Part shown: piece by piece, positions 21,623 through 32,091 of the stretch
How positions within the stretch are numbered: position 1 is the first letter of the stretch
Layout: each line of letters starts with the position of its first letter
Source: Salvelinus alpinus
Lineage: Eukaryota; Chordata; Actinopteri; Salmoniformes; Salmonidae
NCBI RefSeq assembly: GCF_045679555.1
Contig: NC_092089.1
Span: 2,432,663-2,496,662 of the forward strand
Direction of reading: 5' to 3'
Length of the DNA: 64,000 bases
Position numbers and translations under genes: made by a program
Notes under the pieces: generated by a model
The model's input: the letters and a program-made list of their open reading frames with translations, nothing else
The model's database searches: none
What the model was told of the DNA's origin: nothing

Positions 21623-24600
21623 TATTTTGTATTGTTTTCAATGTACTTTACTCAAACCAGTGAATATCACTTATTATAAATGAGATCATTAACTATCAGC
21701 TCTTGGAATATCCAGGGACTTGACTCTTCACATTTTGGTTATAAAACAACAAATCCAGAATTGATTAAAAACATCAAAGGACAGGACATCATAATCCTAC
21801 TGGAAACATGGTGTCGTGGAGACATAGATACTCAGTGTCCCTCAGGCTATAGGGAAAGTTTACTACCATCAATCAAACATAAAAATGTTAAACGGGGCCG
21901 AGACTCAGGTGGAATCATCATTTGGCATAAGCAGGACTTGGCACTGAATGAAATGAAAAAAGGTACCAGTCACATTTGGCTAAAACTTAACAAAGGTACA
22001 ATCTATTGTGACAATGATGTGTACATATGTGCAGCTTATGCTCCTCCTTCAGATTCACCATATTATGATGATCAGTTTTTTGACAATCTCCATACAGAAA
22101 TCATTACATTTCAGGCAGAGGGTAAAGTGCTTCTTTGTGGAGATTTCAATGCAAGAACAGGTTCTGAGCCTGACTACACTGATGCGGGAGGTAACCACCA
22201 CATATTTGGTCACCCCTCCTTGTACAGCAGCCCTATTATAAATAATAGAAACAGTCCTGACCAAATACTGAACAAAAATGGGAAGGAGTTAGTGCATCTC
22301 TGTCGAGCCTTAGGCCTGTACATGCTTAATGGTAGAATCAGAGGGGACTCTTTAGGTCAGTTTACTTACTGCTCAGCTCTTGGGACAAGTGTAGTCGATT
22401 ATGCCATCACGGACATTGACCCCTCCTCCATTAGTGCATTCACTGTCAGACCACAGACACCATTGTCAGATCACAGTCAGATCAACGTGTTTTTGAAGAA
22501 ATTAACCGGCAATATTAACCGGCCCAATAAACTCTTCAACATAAACCAATCATACAGATGGGCTCCAAACAGTGCAGAGGGATTCATTGAAACATTGAAC
22601 TCAAAAGAAATGATGAACTCTATACAGTTTTTCAATAACTCACAATACCAAAACAATAAAGATGGTGTCAATTCGGCTACTCTAAACATCAACTGCATAT
22701 TCCAAAAAGCAGCATCGAAAGCAAATTTGAGAAAACCAAAGAAATGCAACATCAGAAACAAAAAACAAAATGTTTCTGACAAATGGTTTGATAATGAATG
22801 TAAAACAATTAGAAAACACCTAAGACAAATGTCAAACAAAAAACATAAGCAGCAAAACAACCCAGAGCTACGATATGAATACTTTGAAACTCTGAAACAG
22901 TATAAACATACACTGAAACGCAAGAAACTGAATTATACCAACAAGACACTTGATGAAATTGAAAACGCAATTGACCAAAATCAGTTCTGGGACATGTGGA
23001 ACAATTTAAGCACAACAAAGCCACAAGAATTAGCCATACAAGATGTAGGAATTTGGAAAACTTATTTTGATAATCTATACAAAAACATCCCACAAAAAGA
23101 CTTAAAACAGAACCAATTAGAAATTAAAGAAAAATTGAAAATCCTTGAATCAGTCATTAAAAATAACCAAAATCCATTAGATTACCCAATAACCCAACAA
23201 GAACTAAATGAAAAGCTCAAATATATTAAATCAAAGAAGGCATGTGGTCTAGACAACATCAGAAATGAAATGCTGAAAAACAGCACACCTGAGTTGCAAA
23301 ATGCTGTGCTTAAATTGTTCAACATGGTTTTAACTTCTGGCTGCTTCCCTGATGTCTGGAACCAGGGGCTCATCTCCCCTATCCACAAAAGTGGAGACAA
23401 ATCAGACCCCAATAATTACAGGGGAATTTGTGTAAACAGTAACTTGGGAAAGGTTTTCTGTAGCATTTTGAATTCAAGAATCCAAACCTTTCTTCAAGAA
23501 AAAAATGTAATAACTAAATGTCAAATTGGCTTTCTCCCTAACCATCGCACTACTGACCATATATACACCTTACACACACTAATTAATAAACACGTCCACC
23601 AAAAAAAAGAGGGCAAAATCTTTGCTTGCTTTATTGACTTTAAAAAAGCATTTGATTCTATTTGGCACGAAGGGCTATTCTACAAAATTCTACAAAGTGG
23701 GCTTGGTGGTAAGGTGTATGACTTAATAAAATGTATGTACACAGAAAATAAGTGTGCAATAAAAATCAAAAACCAAAGAACAGAATTCTTTTCACAATGT
23801 CGAGGTGTGAGACAAGGCTGCAGTTTGAGTCCAAATCTTTTCAACATTTATATCAATGAATTAGCAGACATGTTGGACCATTCTCCAGCCCCAGGACTCA
23901 CACTATTTGACACAGAGGTGAAATACCTGCTATATGCTGATGACTTGGTACTTCTATCACCAACCAAAGAAGGTCTTCAACAGAACATTAATATTCTAGA
24001 GCAATATTGCCATAATTGGGCCCTGGCAGTAAATTTCCCAAAAACTAAAATCATGATTTTCCAAAAACAAAACAGATGTCAGAAACACAAATATAAATTC
24101 ACCCTGAACAACACCATAATTGAACACACAAAAAATTACACCTACCTTGGTCTGACCATATCTGCATCGGGAAACTTTAATATGGCAGTGAATGCACTCA
24201 AAGAAAAAGCCCGCAGAGCATTGTATGCAATAAAAATGAAATTATTCAAAATCAACATCCCAATTAGAATTTGGACCAAAATATTTGACAGTGTAATCCT
24301 ACCAATAGCTCTTTACGGAAGTGAGGTTTGGGGGCCACTCAATAAACTGGACTTTAAAATGTGGGACAAACATCCAATTGAAACCCTACATGCAGAATTC
24401 TGTCGGAAAATCCTACAAGTCCAGAGAAATACACCAACTAATGCATGTAGGGCAGAATTGGGCCGCTTTCCAGTAATAATGAAAATACAGAAAAGATCAT
24501 TAAAATTTTGGCTACATCTAAATTCAAGTCCAAATTCGAGTCTGCAATTTAAAGCACTTCAAACCCAAGAGCTGAGCCCAGAAACGAGCCCTCTCAGTCA

Positions 24601-25510
24601 GCTGGTGTTGGACCTAACCAACCAAGCTGACACCGGCACTGCTTCAAAAGAAAGAATTCCAATAAACAAAATCATGAACCAATCAAAGGACTCATATTTA
24701 CAACATTGGAAAAACGAAACAAAATCCCAAAGCCGACTAAATTGCTATCTGACCCTAAACAGAGAATATGAATTGGCTGAATATCTCTACTCTGTCAGAG
24801 ATTCGAAGCAGAGACAGATCCTTACCAAGTACAGGCTGAGTGACCACCGATTGGCAATAGAAACCGGCAGACATAAAAAGACATGGCTACCCAAAGAGGA
24901 GCGTGTATGTGGTCACTGCACGACAGGGGAGGTAGAAACAGAGATGCACTTTCTCCTTTACTGTGATAAATATTCCTCACCAAGAGATTCATTATTCACA
25001 GAAATGACTACATTTATTCCAAATTTTAACTTATTAAACCCAGAGGAAAAACTAAAAATACTCATGGGCGAAGGAGCAATGGCTCCTCTTGCAGCCAAAT
25101 ATGTATTTGCCTGCCATAGCCTGAGGGACAGTGAATAATAACATCTGCATAGTAAGCAGTAACTTACTTATTATGACTGTTATTGTTATTACTGTTATTG
25201 TTATTAGTATTATTATTGTTGTTTATCATTCCAAATAGTAATGGTATGGGTGGTAATGGTAATGATAGCAGTTTAATGATAGTGGTGGTGGTAGTGGTGC
25301 ATTACACCATACATTACATTCGACTATTGACTGTTACCATTTTATTGTTACTATTTTTTATATTTAATTTTGTATTATTATTTACTGCCATTCTATATTA
25401 TTATTTGTCATTGTTTTAATTGTATTACAATGTATATTGTATACATTGTTGCTTTGGCAATATTGACACAATGTTTTTCATGCCAATAAAGCAGCTTGAA
25501 TTTGAATTTG

Positions 25511-25515
<5 letters not shown>
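21623..25515 (+). mobile_element. LINE copy: ORF, triplet-rich 3' UTR, AATAAA, TTGAATTTGAA tail
   Basis: After the ORF the 3' UTR is rich in TTA/GTT triplets (25160-25420), has AATAAA at 25485-25490 and ends in a short tandem tail of GAATTT units at 25497-25515 that merges into a GA microsatellite. The same 3' UTR recurs inverted around the minisatellite at 5084-7385. It lies between osgin2 and the region to its right, in the likely upstream flank or 5' intron of osgin2. Confidence 0.85.
21680..25138 (+). CDS. Intact LINE polyprotein: AP endonuclease, reverse transcriptase, C-terminal zinc knuckle (1152 aa)
   Basis: The ORF starts with ATG followed by the endonuclease start LTISSWNIQGLD, then LLETWCRGD, VLLCGDFNARTG and the closing PLSDHSQINVF motif. 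The reverse transcriptase spans roughly residues 500-780: KKACGLDNIRNEMLK, NNYRGICVNSNLGKVF, IGFLPNHRTTDHIYTL, FACFIDFKKAFDSIWHEGL (catalytic Asp), GVRQGCSLSPNLFNIYIN and the YADD box in LLYADDLVLLS. The C-terminus has a C-x2-C-x10-H-x4-C knuckle (VCGHCTTGEVETEMHFLLYC). No stop or frameshift interrupts it. No ORF1 precedes it, so this is either a one-ORF element or a copy truncated just before the ORF. The clade is not certain; an I/Nimb or RTE-X-like fish LINE is likely. Confidence 0.95.
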   Translation: MRSLTISSWNIQGLDSSHFGYKTTNPELIKNIKGQDIIILLETWCRGDIDTQCPSGYRESLLPSIKHKNVKRGRDSGGIIIWHKQDLALNEMKKGTSHIWLKLNKGTIYCDNDVYICAAYAPPSDSPYYDDQFFDNLHTEIITFQAEGKVLLCGDFNARTGSEPDYTDAGGNHHIFGHPSLYSSPIINNRNSPDQILNKNGKELVHLCRALGLYMLNGRIRGDSLGQFTYCSALGTSVVDYAITDIDPSSISAFTVRPQTPLSDHSQINVFLKKLTGNINRPNKLFNINQSYRWAPNSAEGFIETLNSKEMMNSIQFFNNSQYQNNKDGVNSATLNINCIFQKAASKANLRKPKKCNIRNKKQNVSDKWFDNECKTIRKHLRQMSNKKHKQQNNPELRYEYFETLKQYKHTLKRKKLNYTNKTLDEIENAIDQNQFWDMWNNLSTTKPQELAIQDVGIWKTYFDNLYKNIPQKDLKQNQLEIKEKLKILESVIKNNQNPLDYPITQQELNEKLKYIKSKKACGLDNIRNEMLKNSTPELQNAVLKLFNMVLTSGCFPDVWNQGLISPIHKSGDKSDPNNYRGICVNSNLGKVFCSILNSRIQTFLQEKNVITKCQIGFLPNHRTTDHIYTLHTLINKHVHQKKEGKIFACFIDFKKAFDSIWHEGLFYKILQSGLGGKVYDLIKCMYTENKCAIKIKNQRTEFFSQCRGVRQGCSLSPNLFNIYINELADMLDHSPAPGLTLFDTEVKYLLYADDLVLLSPTKEGLQQNINILEQYCHNWALAVNFPKTKIMIFQKQNRCQKHKYKFTLNNTIIEHTKNYTYLGLTISASGNFNMAVNALKEKARRALYAIKMKLFKINIPIRIWTKIFDSVILPIALYGSEVWGPLNKLDFKMWDKHPIETLHAEFCRKILQVQRNTPTNACRAELGRFPVIMKIQKRSLKFWLHLNSSPNSSLQFKALQTQELSPETSPLSQLVLDLTNQADTGTASKERIPINKIMNQSKDSYLQHWKNETKSQSRLNCYLTLNREYELAEYLYSVRDSKQRQILTKYRLSDHRLAIETGRHKKTWLPKEERVCGHCTTGEVETEMHFLLYCDKYSSPRDSLFTEMTTFIPNFNLLNPEEKLKILMGEGAMAPLAAKYVFACHSLRDSE

Positions 25516-25584
<69 letters not shown>
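25516..25584. repeat. (GA)n microsatellite at the LINE tail
   Basis: An uninterrupted GA tract directly follows the LINE tail, as expected for a retrotransposon end that seeded a microsatellite. Confidence 0.9.
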
Positions 25585-25586
<2 letters not shown>

Positions 25587-26017
25587 TGTGTAAAGGGGTC
25601 ACCATGGTGACAGGATGGATGGATACTCGTGAACAAAGTGAAGATGGTTGGTGGTTGCAGACAGTCTTTCATTCTCTCACCGGTTAAGTGAGTCAGGTAC
25701 AGTAGAGTGAGTGTGGGACTGCCAAATCATACAGAGAAGAATGTCTGCTTGGCCAACAGTAGAGCTGTCGTCCGTTAGAGTGTGTTAAAGTTAGTGCCTT
25801 TTAGCTGAGAGAGAGGGTTGTGGTCTGTGAAATTACTGTAGTTGTCACTTCTCAGTCTGCTTCTCAGTGGATTGCTTCTCAGACTGGATCGGCCGTCGAC
25901 GGTTGTTGTTTTATGTGAGCGTAGATCCCATCCCTCGGTCTGTCTCTATCGACGCTCAGCTGGCTGACTGAATAAAACAACTCTATTCATCCTGCTATTG
26001 TGTCCGTCTCTCTCTCT
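25585..26017. other. Non-coding, no feature recognised
   Basis: No exon, RNA gene or transposon end is recognised here. Confidence 0.4.
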
Positions 26018-26131
<114 letters not shown>

Positions 26132-26429
26132 CCCCCCTCATGTACACACACACACATCCAATCAGGACCACAACACCCCTCCCTCCCTCCCTCCCACCCC
26201 ACACCACCCCTCCCCTGCCACCCCGCCGCGCCCCGTGCATCGTACACACAGCCCGTGGCTAGACGAACCGCCTCTTCCCAAACAAAAGTCAGTAAGCATC
26301 AAATCTATGGAGGCTCAGGTCTGTTGTGCCACGTTGCCATTGTGTGTGTGTGTGTATGAGTGTTTATGTTATGTGGCAGTGCCATTGTGTGCCCGGCGGG
26401 GTGGAAATCCCCCCTGATCACTCCCAGCA

Positions 26430-26742
26430 GGCTCTAATCCCACCTCCCCTCTGACATGCATCCACCTCCCCTCTGACATGCACCCATCTCCCCTCCCACC
26501 TCCCCTCTGACATGCACCCTCTCCCCTCTGACATGCACCCATCTCCCCTCCCACCTCCCCTCTGACATGCATCCACCTCCCCTCCCACCTCTCCTCTGAC
26601 ATGCACCCATCTCCCCTCCCACCTCCCCTCTGACATGCACCCACCATCCCTCCCACCTTCCCTCTGACATGCACCCATCTCCCCTCCCACCTCCCCTCTG
26701 ACAAGCACGCACTCCCTTCCCGCATCTCCCCCTTTCCACTCC
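26430..26742. repeat. Short minisatellite, about 34-bp unit
   Basis: Nine or so units of the type CCTCCCCTCTGACATGCACC followed by CATCTCCCCTCCCA, with shortened copies. Confidence 0.85.
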
Positions 26743-27008
26743 CCTGCCCAGCCCAGCCCTGGGTGAGAGAGCACTGCAGGCTGTTTTTCACCCAGTGCTG
26801 GGGTGCTGGGTGTTATCCTTTTCAGTAAAAGTGGCAGGATTCCATACACTGGTCGTGCTGTTTGGGCGGGAGTACCAGAGAAAGTCATGGAGGGAGCAGG
26901 CAGTGGGTAATGTAGAGCCGTGCCCCCTGTTTGGCAGGCTAAATCTGGCATTTCCACACCACTGACCAATTTAACACTCTCACCCACATTCAGCCAGCTT
27001 ACTCACGA
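26743..27008. other. Non-coding, no feature recognised
   Basis: No exon or transposon recognised. Confidence 0.4.
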
Positions 27009-27034
27009 GGGGGGGGGGGGGGGGGGGGGGGGGG
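27009..27034. repeat. Poly-G homopolymer
   Basis: A run of about 25 G; its length may be affected by assembly. Confidence 0.85.
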
Positions 27035-27167
27035 TATATACTCAAAACTTTTAGAACTTCTACCTGGGTTACTGTAAAGCACTTTGTGACTTTATTTTGT
27101 TGTTAAAAGCACTATATATATATAACAATTTAAAAAACGGATTAATACATTGATTTGTTATGCCGTG

Positions 27168-27345
27168 GCTTGAATGGGTTAGGTGGCAGTGCCAGGGTTG
27201 AATGGGTTAGGTTCAGTGCCAGGGTTGAATGGGTTAGGTTCAGTGCCAGGGTTGAATGGGTTAGGTGGCAGTGCCAGGGTTAAATGGGTTAGGTGGCAGT
27301 GCCAGGGTTGAATGGGTTAGGTGGCAGTGCCAGGGTTGGGGTCAA
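27168..27345. repeat. 28-bp minisatellite, six copies
   Basis: The unit is GGGTTGAATGGGTTAGGTGG followed by CAGTGCCA. Two copies have GGTT in place of GGTGG. Confidence 0.9.
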
Positions 27346-29916
27346 TTCCCTACCAACTTAACAAGCCAGGGGACACTTGTTACATCAGATAAACAATTTT
27401 GTTACTTTCAGGGCAAAACTCACTCAGTATCTGCACCTGTACAAAGTCTGTACCTTTTAAGTTTAAACAAGAATAAAGAATAAAATGTTAAACAGGAAGA
27501 AAAACTTTACATATTTTCATGACTTTTATTCGCTGTTAAAAATAACAAGTGCAAACTTTGTACAGGTGCCACGAACTTTGTACTGTGTCGGAATATCAAT
27601 GGTGTGATATTCAATAGTCTATCATTACCTTCGGCTATTCTCTCTCTCAGCATCTGCACAGTTCTTCCAATAAATGTGTTTTTTGTTAAGTTTGCTGTGT
27701 AAATTGTTCAAAGTAGTCTATTTGCATAGAGTTCTATGGTTTGTTAAACTTTGAAATCAATGTTTGGCATACATTTTAAAGTGAAAAATCTGAGTCAAAG
27801 CATAATTCCGTTACTGTGGAGATGCCCAGCTTTAGTATTCCCTGCATGTAAAAGTGCTGATATAAAGCCAACTGCATAAGGCTGGCATTCTGAGCTGGAA
27901 TGTTTGAAATAAATAGGCCTAATAGGTATTTTATCTGTTTTAGCTGTAATTGTGTTTTATGTTCTTGTACTGTAGAGGCTTGTTTACACCACGCACTAAC
28001 GTGAGTTTGGGGATCTGATCAATATGATCCAATCACTATCTGATTATGGTTTGTTTTGTTTACAGATTGTATTAAAATGTGTCTCTTATTCATCCACTGT
28101 GTCCGCATTGTAGCCAGATTAGCTGTTATTTGACAGAAATCTGGCCAGACAGATAATAATAATATGTATTTAAAGACATTACTGATTACATAAGTCAATG
28201 GTGCTGCTACCTGACAATGAGTTTAGAGGCAGGTATATTGATGATTTAAATGGTTTGGCTTATGTGCCTGACTGCCTCCGAAGGTGGTCAGGAAGATCGG
28301 ATCACAATCGGATCACAATGTGGCTGTTAATCGTCTATACCTGTCTACAAATGTGGGCACAATCAGAATGAGGACAAAGTGTGCATGTTAGCACCAGGTA
28401 TAAACAGGGCTTAATTCAACCCTCCATTTGGCTAACTATGCCTATACCACAATAAGAATTTAGCAAATTTGTCATATTTCTGAGAGAAAAATGTATGATT
28501 GTTACTGTAATCAATGTTACATTCTCTACAAATAGGCTTGTGGATTGCACAATTACCGCACATCACAGGACTTTTCTAGTCTAAAAGGCACTGCGATTTT
28601 GGCCCGGTACACAATCTATACAGCATCCTATATTAGGCTGCTATAGGGTATGCTACTCAGTCTCTCCCCTCCGTGATCTTGAGACTGATTCCATCGTACG
28701 CGGGCGCACATGCGAATAGCGACAATTTCATCATCCTTGTAGGGTACCTCCTATAATTTAGGTCAGACACTCCCGGCCATCCTCTAGCTCTCCGCATCCC
28801 TCCAAGAGAAAGCAGCAACACCATCCCTCAGCTCTGAGGCGGCAGCTCTGTTGGCTACTTACCTCGGTACGATGTATCTCTATATCTCCCAATCGCTCCT
28901 CTGTACGGCCGACGGCCGCTGCTCTCACTGTATATATGCAGTCGCCGGTGGGAGGCTCTATCGAGCTCATGAGATGACACACATACCACCTCCCTCACTC
29001 ACTCTCACTTTCGCTCTCTCTCTCTCTCTCTCTCTGCAGTGAACAGACACTGTCTGATGAGATGTGTTTTAACCATTAATGACAGCATCCAATCCCGAAT
29101 ATGCTACTAATGTCACCCGATACTTGTATCTATCCACCTCAAGGACAGATGTCCTTATTTCAGGAGAGAGAAACCGTTTTTTGTGTTTGACCAAAGACTA
29201 TGGATATACTGACAAGATACACGTCTCTGCGCCCTACAATTGGACTCGTTGTCCACAAAGCGGCACCGCGGTCTGTCTAGCTTCCGCCTATCCTTCTTCT
29301 TCTTCTTCTTCTTCTTCTTCTATGGTATTATGACGGTCCGCAAACAAGCGTTAGAGGTGCATGCCGACACCTACTGTAGGGTGGTAAGGGTGGAAAAATA
29401 GCCATTGTACAAAATAAAAAGACATCATACAAAATTGTACTACTTAAATTGTACACGTAAGAACTTAAGCATTACGAAACGTATATTCGATCAAATAAAC
29501 CTTACGTAGCAAATTAGCTATTAATTTAGTTGACAAAATCTGACACTCTCATTGACCGCCATACAAAAACGTATTGCTTTGTAGGCGAAACAAGGAAAAA
29601 TCGCCAGCTGGTGAGGGTGACAGATTTTCCGCCAAGTTGGGCATCTCTCTTCCTCTTCCTCTCTGGCTTGACTTCAGCGTCACATCGAAACTCGTTCAGT
29701 CACGCTGCACCCGTAGGGCAGGTATAGGGCAAGACCACAGATTCGTAGTCTCGGCAAAGAGCGAGCGCTCAGACCATCGCGCGGCTTCTTCTGGTTCAAG
29801 AACCGGACGAGGAAACAAAAATGTAACTAAAATTTAATTTGATGACGCTATATTGTAGTTAACGTTCATATTGGAACGCGGCAGGAAATACATATATGGG
29901 CCCAGACACCCATATT
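27346..29916. other. Intergenic; possible CpG-rich promoter at 29570-29830
   Basis: No coding exon is recognised. The 29570-29830 part is richer in CG dinucleotides than its surroundings (GAGCGAGCGCTCAGACCATC, CGCGCGGC) and lies upstream of osgin2, so it could be the osgin2 promoter and non-coding first exon. That is only position and composition. A (TTC)n tract is at 29294-29320, and a CT tract at 29010-29034 ends in CTGCAG. Confidence 0.3.
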
Positions 29917-30113
29917 GGGGCGGCAGGTAGCATAGTGGTTAGAGCGTTGGACTAGTAACCGAAAGGTTGCAATATCGAATCCCCGAGCTGACAAAGTAAA
30001 AATCTGTCGTTCCAACCCTGAATAAGGCAGTTAAACCACTGTTCCTAGGCCGTCATTGAAAATAAGAATTTGTTCTTAACTGACTTGCCTAGTTAAATAA
30101 AGGTTAAATAAAA
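29917..30113 (+). mobile_element. Salmonid tRNA-derived SINE (HpaI-like)
   Basis: The head carries RNA polymerase III promoter-like boxes: TAGCATAGTGGTTAGAG resembles box A and GGTTGCAATATCGAATCCC resembles box B. The tail reads TTCTTAACTGACTTGCCTAG followed by TTAAATAAAGGTTAAATAAA. This structure matches the common tRNA-derived salmonid SINEs; the HpaI name is from memory of the tail. It is close to full length. Confidence 0.75.
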
Positions 30114-30805
30114 TGAATTGGAACGCGCGGGCTACTAGCAAGGAACTCCTTAATTGGTCATAGAGCGTAACCACGCTAATTTGCTCACCTACATCCAATC
30201 TTCATTAGCTACAAATCAGCCTCAATCTCAATAATCAACCACCCTCATAGTATTTAAACGGCATCCTTCTTCACGCTTTTGTACATCTGTCTTACAAACA
30301 GTCTGTACGACAAGTGCATGCTGTTTCTTGACTCGACCCATCCTATAGGCACCCTGCGCTAAGGCGGGCCAGCTCAACCCTGGTCCATGACCGGCTACAC
30401 TCGGAGGTTAGCGCTGCCAGCAGGCTCAGCATAAACCTCGACTCCTCAGGCTTCTTGCACAATGGGAGCAGCCAGCTCAACCTCGGTTCACTTCCGGGAG
30501 GTGCCAGCACACCCACGGCCTACGGCTGGAGGATGGCCCTGCCAGCATGCTCAGCACAACCACTTGTTCACGAATGGAAGCTGACCCAGCCTGGAGGCCA
30601 GGTACCAACCCCAATCCATGACTGGGAGCTGGCCTCCCCGACCACATCAACCACCATGCCAAACTCTATCAATGCTACCCCTTCCAACGTGTTCATCAGA
30701 TGGTGAGAAGCCAAACTCGTGAAATTTGTCACAATCATCTAGGCCCTATTGGTCCCCAAGAACACAAAATGTTTCTTTGACATACCAATAGACCCAATAA
30801 AAACC
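30114..30805. other. Unassigned, proline/serine-coding look but no gene recognised
   Basis: 30300-30710 has repeated GCCAGC and AGCTCAACC phrases and short open frames, but no domain or splice context. It may be a decayed repeat. Confidence 0.3.
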
Positions 30806-31530
30806 TATACTGAACAAAAGTATAAATGCAACATGCAATCATTAATGATTTTACTGAGTTACAGTTCATATAAGAAAATCTGTCTAAATTGAAATAAAGT
30901 AATTAGGCCCCTAATCTTTGGATTTCACATGACTGGGCAGGGGCGCAGTCATGGGTGGGCCTGGGAGGGCATAGGCCCACCCACTTGGAGCCAGGACCAG
31001 CCAATCAGAATGAGTTTTTCCCCACAAAAGGGTGACTGGTCTCAGACGATCCCGCAGGTGAGGAAGCCTGTTGTGGAGGTCCTGGGCTGGCGTGGTTACA
31101 CATGGTCTGCAGTTGTGAGGCCGGTTGGACATACTGCTAAATTCTCTAAAATGACATTGGAGGTGGCTTATGGTAGAGAAAGTAACATTCCTGCAGTTAG
31201 CATGCCAATTGCACGCTCCCTCAACTTGACACATCTGTGGCATTGTGATGTGTGACAAAACTGCATATTTTAGTGGCCTTTTATTGTCCCTAGCACAAGG
31301 TGTACCTATGTAATGCTGTTTAATCAGCATCTTGATATGCCACACCTGTCAGGTGGATGGATTATCTTGGCAAAGGAGAAATGCTCACTAATGGGAATGT
31401 AAACAAATTTGTGCTAAAAATATGAGAGAAATAAGCTTTTTATGCACATGGAAAATGAATGAGATCTTTTATTTCAGCTCGAGTAAGGGGACCAACACTT
31501 TACATGTTGCGTTTATATTGTTGTTGTTTG
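30806..31530. mobile_element. Non-autonomous DNA transposon with inverted ends
   Basis: The left end reads TACTGAACAAAAGTATAAAT GCAACATG and the right end is its approximate inverse (CATGTTGCGTTTATATTGTT). The interior has no transposase frame. It looks like an internally deleted relative of an abundant salmonid Tc1/mariner-type repeat; the family name is not certain. Confidence 0.7.
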
Positions 31531-31573
31531 TAACACATTAGCTTGAAAATCAAACTGAACAAAGTCGTTAAAT

Positions 31574-31604
31574 TATACTGAACAAAAATATAAATGCAAC
31601 ACGG
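31574..31604 (+). mobile_element. Solo end of the same DNA transposon family
   Basis: TATACTGAACAAAAATATAA followed by ATGCAAC repeats the left end of the element at 30806, 44 bases after that element ends. The rest of this copy is absent. Confidence 0.6.
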
Positions 31605-32091
31605 AAAGTTTTGGTCTCTGCAGAGTGATGTCATTCTCCCTAACCCCTCCACTCTGTCCCTGAGCCCATGTCCCAGACAGACAGAACAACAACACCAGCA
31701 GAGTTACAGCATCCCTCATTCTGAAACAATACCTCTTCAGAACTAATGTAGTCTACTGGGCTCAGTCCTCTTCTTTATACACACTGCTCTTGGTAACCTG
31801 ATGCATGAGAAACCAACACATGTTGCAACTCAGTGGAATGTTAAAATATCACCAAGGACAAGTAAAGTCATGGGTAAAAAGTACACAAATACAGGTGCAC
31901 ACCAGTGTACAATACAATAGCCTGTCAAAATGTGACAATTATTCCCTCTTGTGGTTAAATATTACATCTCTCTTCAACTCTGCAAGATTTATCTGCCCTT
32001 TATCTGCTCCCCCTAGAATGGGGGATAAGGACAAAAATAATAATAATTGAAACATTATTTTGAAAATACATTTTAAGCTCAACAAGTTACA

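Noticed and set aside
28680-29340. RIPK2 or another gene expected next to OSGIN2
   Set aside because: I found no kinase or CARD motif in any frame; only simple repeats and short unrelated frames.
29947-30010. tRNA gene call
   Set aside because: The box A and box B look-alikes belong to a SINE with a LINE-type tail; the cloverleaf is not preserved.
30455-30706. Possible small gene with Pro/Ser-rich frame
   Set aside because: No domain, no splice context, and repeated phrases suggest a decayed repeat rather than a gene.
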